From contig URVF01000097.1 in assembly GCA_900551185.1 (NCBI GenBank), forward strand, positions 1 through 6,057: DNA of 6,057 bases. The letters run 5' to 3'. Within the stretch, counting starts at the first letter, position 1; each line of letters begins with the position of its first letter. Below are positions 1-4,342 of this stretch, in pieces. The notes under the pieces were generated by a model. That model worked only from the letters and a program-made list of their open reading frames with translations. It was not told the origin of the DNA and searched no databases. Position numbers and translations under genes: made by a program. Source of the stretch: an uncultured Collinsella sp. GTDB lineage: Bacteria > Actinomycetota > Coriobacteriia > Coriobacteriales > Coriobacteriaceae.

Positions 1-50
1 TACGAGATCATGCCTAGTCTCGTGGGCTCGGAGATGTGTATAAGAGACAG
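1..50 (+). other. Nextera i7-side sequencing adapter (artefact)
   Basis: This is synthetic sequence, not genome. Bases 1-8 (TACGAGAT) are the inner end of the Illumina P7 primer. Bases 9-16 (CATGCCTA) occupy the i7 index position and match the index known as N706, read as TAGGCATG. Bases 17-31 are the Read 2 primer part (GTCTCGTGGGCTCGG), and 32-50 are the 19-base Tn5 mosaic end AGATGTGTATAAGAGACAG. The genome begins at 51, inside the permease gene. Any reading frame crossing position 50 is chimeric. Confidence 0.98.
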
Positions 51-255
51 CGTAGCGCACTGGCCAGGGGTCGTCCAGACCATACTTCTCATGGTACTCG
101 GCAACCGCCTCGGGCGAGGCACCGTCACCCAACGCCGTGTAGGCGGGGTCGGTCTTGGAGAACGACATAAGGAAGAACACCAGGACGGTGACGCCCAATG
201 CCATGATCGGCAGCGCCACAAGACGCCTTCCAATCAAACGTAGCAAGTTGTTCAC
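51..255 (-). CDS. Peptide ABC transporter permease, DppB/OppB type (N-terminal fragment)
   Basis: Partial inner-membrane permease of a dipeptide/oligopeptide ABC importer; only the first 68 codons remain before the adapter cuts the gene. The GTG start at 255 is chosen because AGGGGAGAG (267-259) lies just upstream at good spacing, and because the protein then begins as family members do. It has a short basic start (NNLLRLIGRRL), one hydrophobic segment at about residues 12-32, and then the extracytoplasmic region TDPAYTALGDGASPEAVAEY followed by HEKYGLDDPWPVRY. That matches the N-terminal region typical of DppB/OppB permeases (a 'DP...LG..ASPE.V......GLD.P....Y' pattern). The gene follows the peptide-binding protein in the same direction after a spacer with hairpins, as expected in such operons. 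The membrane channel domain with its ATPase-coupling loop is missing. Substrate (dipeptide, oligopeptide or nickel) cannot be decided from this fragment. Confidence 0.9.
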
Positions 256-295
256 GTTCTCTCCCCTTTCTTTTGTCGGTAGGACCAACTGGTAT

Positions 296-313
296 ATGAG
301 TACGGATACTCAT
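296..313 (-). promoter_or_regulatory. Hairpin 3 of the binding-protein/permease spacer
   Basis: A perfect 7-base inverted repeat (ATGAGTA and TACTCAT) with a 4-base loop. It lies about 30 bases upstream of the permease ribosome-binding site on the minus-strand transcript. No T-run follows, so it is not a classical terminator. It may be part of a structured intergenic RNA together with the two hairpins upstream of it. Confidence 0.4.
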
Positions 314-316
314 TAC

Positions 317-350
317 AAGACCCGAGCGACATCGTTGCCGCCCGGGTCTT
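317..350 (-). promoter_or_regulatory. Strong intergenic hairpin, putative attenuator or mRNA stabiliser
   Basis: Perfect 8-base arms, AAGACCCG and CGGGTCTT. On the minus-strand transcript they extend inward by a G-U pair and three G-C pairs, giving 12 pairs around a 10-base loop. On the plus strand the G-U pair becomes an A/C mismatch, so the structure is better formed in the RNA of the binding-protein/permease operon. No T-run follows (GTAATGAG), so full intrinsic termination is unlikely. Hairpins here commonly protect the abundant binding-protein mRNA or reduce permease expression; that role is inferred. Confidence 0.5.
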
Positions 351-397
351 CGTTTCAACTATGAGGATACGGTCCCAACGACCGACATCCTGCATAC

Positions 398-413
398 AGA
401 CTCAAGCGAGTCT
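398..413 (-). promoter_or_regulatory. Hairpin 1, at the stop codon of the binding-protein gene
   Basis: A perfect 6-base stem (AGACTC and GAGTCT) closed by a 4-base loop. On the transcript it begins with the last base of the TAA stop codon of the binding-protein gene. It is the first of three hairpins in the 157-base spacer before the permease. It lacks a T-run. A role in mRNA stability or partial attenuation is possible. Confidence 0.4.
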
Positions 414-2026
414 TACGCCTTGACGGTCGCAACGCCCCTGAAGGACATGCTCGTCGTGCCGATGCCCTTGAAGCCATCGAGGGCCTCGCCGTTGGGCGCA
501 GTGGACGGATCGTCCCAGGAAGCGGAGACGGTCTTGACGTGGACAACGGGGTACAGAACGGCGTTGTCGGCAATGATGTCGAAGCACTCGTTCCACTTCT
601 TCTGCTGCTCGTCGCCCTCGGCGGCAAGAGCCTCGTCCATGAGACTGTGGAGCTTCTGCCACTCAGCGGACTCCTTCCACGGGCAACGGGTCTGCATCCA
701 GACGTTGTCGCCGTACCACCAGTTGAGCAGCAGGTCGGGGTCGGCGCCGAAGCAGGAAGGATCGCCAGGGGCAAGGAGGATATCGTAGGCCTCGCCGCCG
801 TCGATGGCAGCGTAGGTGGCCGGCGAGGTATCGGTCTGGATGGTCACATCGAAGCCGAGAGCGTCGAGATCGTTCTTGACCTGGGCAGCCATGCCCTTAA
901 TCTGCTCGTTGTCGGTGGTGCGCAGGGTGATGGCACCCGGGGTGATGCCAGACTCCTCGATGAGCTTCTTAGCCTTCTTGGCGTCGGTCTTGTACACCGT
1001 GGAAGCCTCATGATAGTTGGTGAAGCTCTTGGGCAGGTAGCAGCTGGCAGCGGTGGCAAGGCCGGCGAAGGTGTTACTGACCATCTTCTCGGTGTCGAGC
1101 GCATACATGACAGCCTGACGGACCTTGACGTTGTTCCAAGGCTCCTTGGCGACGTTGAACATGATGAAGCGGGTGCCGAAACCCTGAACGTTATCGATCT
1201 TGCAGCCGGCGCTCTCGAGCTGGTCGACGGCATCAGCGGTAACGAGCTCCATAACGAGCGTGGAGCCCTCCTGCTGAGCGGTAACGCGAGCGGTGGGGTC
1301 GGTCAGGATGCTGTACTGGATCTTCTTATCCTCGGCAGCATACTCACCGTTGTACTCGGGGTTGGGAACCAGGGTGATCTCGGTATCGGAGATAGAGTCG
1401 TACATCCAGGGGCCGGAGCCGATCGGCTGCTTGGCGCGATCCTCCTCGGTCTGGGTGGCCGGGGTAACGCGGACGATGGCCAGACGATCCTTGAGCAGGG
1501 AGAAGTTGGGGACCTTGGTCTTGACCGTCACGGTGCTGGCGTCCTTGGCCTCGATGGACTCGAAGGGCTGGAAGAACGGAGCATAGGTAGCGGAAGCGGC
1601 GCAAGCGGTGTAGGAGGCAACGACATCGTCAGCGGTGACCTCGGTGCCATCGGAGAACTTGGCGCCCTTGCGGATGGTGACCTCGAAAGTGGTGTCGTCC
1701 ACGGACTTAGGATCGTCGGTGGCGAGCTCGTTGAAGGTGCTGTAGTCGTGGTAATCGATGCCGTAGAGGCCCTCGACGACGTGCCAGTTAGCACCCAGGC
1801 CCACAGCGGAGCCGGTGCTGGCGGGATCGAAGCTGGACGGAGCGTAAGCGGAACCAGCGGTGATCACGCCGCCGCCACGGTTGGCGGAATCGGTGGAACC
1901 GGAAGCGGAACCCTCGTCGCTAGAGCTGCCACCGCAGCCGGTGAGACCAAGCCCTGCGACAGCAGCGACGCTGCCGGTGAGGCCGAGGAACGAACGCCTG
2001 GACATACCCTTGTTGATGATGGCCAT
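413..2026 (-). CDS. Peptide ABC transporter substrate-binding lipoprotein (family 5, Tat signal)
   Basis: Extracytoplasmic receptor that captures peptides and delivers them to the ABC permease encoded next. The protein has 537 residues, in the usual range for solute-binding family 5. ATG at 2026 is chosen because AGGAGA (2036-2031) precedes it; an in-frame TTG at 2041 lies upstream of that site and is unlikely. The N-terminus carries a twin-arginine signal (SRRSFLG, Arg10-Arg11) and a lipobox LTGC with Cys31 as lipid anchor, then a Ser/Gly-rich tether (about 32-53). Family 5 landmarks follow: FSDGTEVTADDVVAS (124-138), GSGPW (203-207), VRQAVMYALD (302-311), and a C-terminal half with DPSCFGADPD (423-432). 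The mature part holds six further cysteines (142, 275, 329, 425, 448, 481), which could form disulfides. The gene probably heads an importer operon continuing into the permease fragment, with a promoter in the long region upstream. Peptide specificity is not readable from sequence. Confidence 0.95.
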   Translation of the reverse strand: MAIINKGMSRRSFLGLTGSVAAVAGLGLTGCGGSSSDEGSASGSTDSANRGGGVITAGSAYAPSSFDPASTGSAVGLGANWHVVEGLYGIDYHDYSTFNELATDDPKSVDDTTFEVTIRKGAKFSDGTEVTADDVVASYTACAASATYAPFFQPFESIEAKDASTVTVKTKVPNFSLLKDRLAIVRVTPATQTEEDRAKQPIGSGPWMYDSISDTEITLVPNPEYNGEYAAEDKKIQYSILTDPTARVTAQQEGSTLVMELVTADAVDQLESAGCKIDNVQGFGTRFIMFNVAKEPWNNVKVRQAVMYALDTEKMVSNTFAGLATAASCYLPKSFTNYHEASTVYKTDAKKAKKLIEESGITPGAITLRTTDNEQIKGMAAQVKNDLDALGFDVTIQTDTSPATYAAIDGGEAYDILLAPGDPSCFGADPDLLLNWWYGDNVWMQTRCPWKESAEWQKLHSLMDEALAAEGDEQQKKWNECFDIIADNAVLYPVVHVKTVSASWDDPSTAPNGEALDGFKGIGTTSMSFRGVATVKA

Positions 2027-2029
2027 GTC

Positions 2030-2048
2030 TTCTCCTATCAATAGAGAA
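2030..2048 (-). promoter_or_regulatory. Ribosome-binding site of the binding-protein gene within a small hairpin
   Basis: AGGAGA (2036-2031) is four bases before ATG 2026 and decides that start over the upstream TTG. The site lies in an inverted repeat: TTCTC upstream can pair with GAGAA covering the Shine-Dalgarno core, with further weak A-T pairing inside. The stem is short, so it may only tune translation initiation. Confidence 0.45.
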
Positions 2049-2095
2049 TCTTACTCGGGAGCACCTAGACTTGCCCCCGCGCAACTTGCGGACGA

Positions 2096-2123
2096 TATAT
2101 ACCTTACCTACCGACGAACCCAA
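2096..2123 (-). promoter_or_regulatory. Candidate proximal promoter for the importer operon
   Basis: On the minus strand TTGGGT (2123-2118) is followed after 16 bases by TATATA (2101-2096). The -10 fits moderately and the -35 poorly. Transcription would begin near 2089 and give a leader of about 60 bases before ATG 2026. It is an alternative to the more distal candidate near 2201-2173. Confidence 0.3.
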
Positions 2124-2127
2124 CTGA

Positions 2128-2146
2128 GGTGCCGCGCTCGGCGACC
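2128..2146 (-). promoter_or_regulatory. GC-rich hairpin in the importer leader region
   Basis: Arms GGT-GCCG and CGGC-ACC can form seven pairs with one bulged base around a four-base loop. If transcription starts at the distal promoter candidate, this hairpin would be in the leader RNA; if at the proximal one, it would be promoter-upstream DNA just before the -35. No T-run follows. Confidence 0.25.
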
Positions 2147-2162
2147 GATACATACATACGCT

Positions 2163-2185
2163 TGAACGGTATTTACTACCGTTCA
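2163..2185. promoter_or_regulatory. 23-base perfect palindrome, candidate operator
   Basis: The arms TGAACGGTA and TACCGTTCA are exact reverse complements of 9 bases, separated by 5 bases (TTTAC on the plus strand). Size and symmetry fit the binding site of a dimeric repressor. It overlaps the -10 position of a minus-strand promoter candidate whose -35 is TTGTCA (2201-2196), and lies about 140 bases before the binding-protein start. No regulator gene is present in the window, so the protein that would bind is unknown. As RNA it would also form a hairpin. Confidence 0.5.
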
Positions 2186-2201
2186 CCGAATTCGTTGACA
2201 A
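2173..2201 (-). promoter_or_regulatory. Candidate distal promoter for the importer operon, overlapping the palindrome
   Basis: On the minus strand TTGTCA (2201-2196, one change from TTGACA) is separated by 17 bases from TAGTAA (2178-2173). The -35 and spacing are good and the -10 is weak, which is common for regulated promoters. The -10 falls inside the 23-base palindrome, so a bound repressor would block it. Transcription would start near 2166 and give a leader of about 140 bases. Confidence 0.35.
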
Positions 2202-2208
2202 ACGATTC
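2188..2208. repeat. Second inverted repeat around the shared -35 sequence
   Basis: GAATTCGTT and AACGATTC form 8-base arms with one extra T in the left arm and a 4-base centre (GACA). It begins three bases beyond the 23-base palindrome and contains TTGACAA, which gives a -35-like hexamer on both strands. A second regulator site is possible; chance similarity is not excluded. Confidence 0.3.
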
Positions 2209-2223
2209 GCCAGACAGTATGTA
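2195..2223 (+). promoter_or_regulatory. Candidate plus-strand promoter with perfect TTGACA
   Basis: TTGACA (2195-2200) is followed after 17 bases by TATGTA (2218-2223). The -35 is perfect and the -10 weak. No plus-strand gene lies downstream: the region runs antisense into uvrC. It may be a by-product of the symmetrical sequence serving the minus strand, or produce a short antisense RNA. Confidence 0.2.
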
Positions 2224-2251
2224 TCGGCGAGGTGAGATATCAGTCTTCGTC

Positions 2252-2274
2252 AACCCGCAGGATAGCAGGGTTTT
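2252..2274 (+). terminator. Possible weak plus-strand terminator hairpin
   Basis: AACCCGC (2252-2258) pairs with GC-GGGTT (2265-2272, A2267 bulged) around a 6-base loop, and the stem runs into TTTTCGCTT. The T-run is short and interrupted. In the minus direction GACGAAG follows, so it does not look like the uvrC terminator. Together with the plus-strand promoter candidate it would define an RNA of only about 45 bases. Confidence 0.2.
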
Positions 2275-2313
2275 CGCTTGGGTTAGTCAAACGTTTTAGC
2301 GTTAATAAAACCC
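2268..2313. repeat. Imperfect inverted repeat downstream of uvrC
   Basis: GGGTTTT-CGCT (2268-2278) faces AGCG (2298-2301) and AAAACCC (2307-2313), giving 11 pairs interrupted by a 5-base bulge, with a 19-base loop. It lies about 80 bases past the uvrC stop. Neither direction ends in a T-run, so it is only a weak candidate for a transcript-end structure. Confidence 0.2.
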
Positions 2314-2389
2314 GAAACCAGCAGGCAATCATGGCGAAATAAATGGTTGAAAATCGCGCAATCATGTATATCAGTTGTTTGGCTCGTGT

Positions 2390-4330
2390 TTAGCTATCGG
2401 AATGGCCAGCCGCCGCCTCGGCGCGCTCGGCATTCCATGCAACGAGCGCCTCGTGGACCGCCTTGGCAACATCGGCAGGTATGCCGCGAACTTCTGCGAT
2501 CTCTTGCTCGCTCGCCGCGCGCAAACGCTTCATCGAGCCAAAATGGCGCATAAGGGCACGTTTTCTGGTGGGTCCCACGCCTGGAACGTCATCGAGTACC
2601 GAAACCGTCATGGCTTTATCGCGCAACTCGCGATGGAACGTGATGGCAAAACGGTGCGATTCATCGCGAACCTGTTTAATTAGATAGAGCGAAGCAGACC
2701 CGGTCGGCAGCACGACGGGAGTCTCGTCCCAAGGCACGAAAACTTCCTCATCGGCCTTCGCCAAGCCACAAACCGGTATATCGAGCCCAAGAGCCTCAAG
2801 TTGCTTGATCGCAGCGGTCAATTGCGGCTTACCGCCATCGACAACGAGCAAATCGGGGCGCGAGCCAAAGCGCTCGTCGACCATGCGCTCGGGAGCATAG
2901 CGTCGTCCCAAAACCTCGGACATCGACACGAAGTCGTTTGCCTCGTCCAATTCGGCCTGAATTTTAAAACGACGGTACTGGCTCTTGTCGGCGCGTCCGT
3001 TGGTAAACACCACCATCGAGGCGACGGTAAAGGTTCCATGCAGCGTCGAGATATCGAAGCACTCGATACGCATCGGCGGCGCCGGCAGCGCCAGCGCGCT
3101 TTCGAGCTCCAGGAGCGCTTGATTGGTGCGGTCGTCAGCGTACCCCGTTCGCATCATGTAGCGCATGAGGGCATGGCGCGCATTTTTGGATGCCATATCG
3201 AGCAAACGGTGCTTTTCGCCACGCTGCGGCCTATGGAGATGGCAGGAACGCTCGCGCTTGCCTGCAAGCCACTCCCCCAGCGCCTCCGCATCCTCAAGCT
3301 CGACAGAGAGGTTTATCTCAGCTGGAATATCAGCCGTCTCGTCGTAATAGCGCTTAAGAAAGCCCGATTGAAGTTCCTCTTCGTCGACATCCAAACCCTT
3401 ATCGAGAATAAACTCGCAGGTTCGAACCGTTCGACCCTCACGCACGACAAAGACGCAAGCGGCGGAGATGGTCTCCTCGCGATAGAAACCGATGACATCG
3501 ATATCGACACTGGAGGGAAAAACGACTTGCTGACGGTCGTCCAGACCCCTGATGACCTCCAAACGACGTTTGACGCGTGCCGCGCGCTCAAAGTCGAGCG
3601 CCTCGGCGGCATCCGTCATCTCGGAGGTCAGCTCATCGACGACATCCTTGCGATGGCCCGACAAAAAACGTTCGACACGTTTGACGTTCTTGGCATAGTC
3701 CGTAGGAGAAATCGCGCCGACACACGCACCCGGGCCGCGCCCGACATGGTAGTCAAAGCAGGGACGCCCGTTTTGCGCGCAAATCATATTGACGATGTCT
3801 TCCTCGCCCCTGTGGGACTCGACGATACGACGACAACGACGCCACTCCGCACAGGATGCGGAGCAGATGGGGATAACCTTGCGCAGCGTATCTATCGTCT
3901 CACGTGCCGCACGGCTATCGGTATAGGGACCAAAATAACGCGTTCCCGGCTTATGGCGCTCACGCGTATATTTGATAGCTGGGAACAGATCGCTCTTGGT
4001 GATAGCGATAAAGGGATAGCTCTTGTCGTCCTTAAGGTCCACATTAAAGTACGGATGGTACTGACCAATCAAATTGCGCTCGAGCACCAACGCCTCGTGC
4101 TCGGTCTCCACCACGATATAGTCAAAGCTCGCCACCAGCTGCATCATCAGCGGGATCTTTTGACGCTCATCCTGCAGTGTCACGTACTGGCGCATACGGG
4201 AACGCAGGTTTTTTGCCTTGCCAACGTAGATGACATCGCCCTTGGCATCTTTCCAAAGGTAACATCCGGGCTGCGTGGGAACGCGCGAAACCTGCTCGGC
4301 GAGTGTTGGAATGTTGTCGTGACCGGCCAC
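2390..4330 (-). CDS. uvrC: UvrABC excinuclease subunit C
   Basis: Nuclease subunit of nucleotide excision repair; with UvrB it cuts the damaged strand on both sides of a lesion. It has 646 residues, close to the usual size. Domains in order: GIY-YIG nuclease for the 3' cut (GCY 22-24, IYVG 34-37, Arg43, Glu84 in EALVLERN); cysteine-containing region (156-203); UVR domain that binds UvrB (about 224-263); RNase H-like nuclease for the 5' cut, with likely catalytic Asp426 (ECFDIS), Asp498 (VVDGGK) and His559 (DESHRF); C-terminal helix-hairpin-helix motifs (about 579-629, VPGVGPTRKRAL). All catalytic motifs look intact. The start is GTG at 4330, preceded at good spacing by AAGTAGGTG; another GTG at 4336 abuts the murJ stop and has no room for a ribosome site. 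Oddities: about 23 extra residues and extra cysteines before RPC, and Gly199 where E. coli has the third cluster cysteine. It appears cotranscribed with murJ. Confidence 0.97.
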   Translation of the reverse strand: MAGHDNIPTLAEQVSRVPTQPGCYLWKDAKGDVIYVGKAKNLRSRMRQYVTLQDERQKIPLMMQLVASFDYIVVETEHEALVLERNLIGQYHPYFNVDLKDDKSYPFIAITKSDLFPAIKYTRERHKPGTRYFGPYTDSRAARETIDTLRKVIPICSASCAEWRRCRRIVESHRGEEDIVNMICAQNGRPCFDYHVGRGPGACVGAISPTDYAKNVKRVERFLSGHRKDVVDELTSEMTDAAEALDFERAARVKRRLEVIRGLDDRQQVVFPSSVDIDVIGFYREETISAACVFVVREGRTVRTCEFILDKGLDVDEEELQSGFLKRYYDETADIPAEINLSVELEDAEALGEWLAGKRERSCHLHRPQRGEKHRLLDMASKNARHALMRYMMRTGYADDRTNQALLELESALALPAPPMRIECFDISTLHGTFTVASMVVFTNGRADKSQYRRFKIQAELDEANDFVSMSEVLGRRYAPERMVDERFGSRPDLLVVDGGKPQLTAAIKQLEALGLDIPVCGLAKADEEVFVPWDETPVVLPTGSASLYLIKQVRDESHRFAITFHRELRDKAMTVSVLDDVPGVGPTRKRALMRHFGSMKRLRAASEQEIAEVRGIPADVAKAVHEALVAWNAERAEAAAGHSDS

Positions 4331-4342
4331 ACGCACCTACTT
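4331..4342 (-). promoter_or_regulatory. uvrC ribosome-binding site overlapping the murJ stop codon
   Basis: On the minus strand AAGTAGGTG (4342-4334) differs by one base from the ideal AAGGAGGTG and is followed by CGT and the GTG start at 4330. The murJ stop TAG (4339-4337) lies inside it. Ribosomes ending murJ therefore stop directly on the uvrC initiation site, which suggests translational coupling. Confidence 0.55.

Larger units (their letters stand above)
2145..2227. repeat. Pair of 11-base inverted repeats flanking the promoter core
   Basis: CCGATACATAC (2145-2155) recurs as its exact reverse complement GTATGTATCGG (2217-2227). The 61 bases between them hold the two palindromes and the -35 elements. 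The arms could be two binding sites for one regulator in opposite orientation, or arms of a DNA loop. The left arm is followed by another ATAC unit, so low complexity may contribute. Confidence 0.4.
2042..2389. other. Gene-free regulatory region between uvrC and the binding-protein gene
   Basis: No convincing gene or structural RNA is visible in this stretch. It is richer in A/T than the flanking genes and contains several inverted repeats (2128-2146, 2163-2185, 2188-2208, the 2145/2217 pair, 2252-2272, 2268-2313) and candidate promoter hexamers. It must contain the end of the murJ-uvrC transcript and probably the start of the importer transcript. No hairpin followed by a T-run is visible in the minus direction after uvrC, so termination there may be Rho-dependent or incomplete. 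Confidence 0.7.

Noticed and set aside
317..350. Intrinsic terminator ending the binding-protein transcript
   Set aside because: The stem is strong but no T-run follows on the minus strand, and a same-direction permease gene with its own ribosome site follows; kept as attenuator or stabiliser instead.
539..2044. 501-codon open frame on the plus strand
   Set aside because: It lies wholly antisense to the well-supported binding-protein gene; its translation is a low-complexity Gly/Leu/Val/Asp-rich string without recognisable domains, as expected from G/C-biased third codon positions.
2325..2366. Direct repeat GCAATCATG at 2325-2333 and 2358-2366
   Set aside because: Only two 9-base copies without further matching flanks; likely chance, and not a CRISPR or attachment site.
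2375..2683. 102-codon plus-strand frame at the uvrC 3' end
   Set aside because: Entirely or nearly entirely antisense to the conserved helix-hairpin-helix end of uvrC, with no good ribosome-binding site or known motif.
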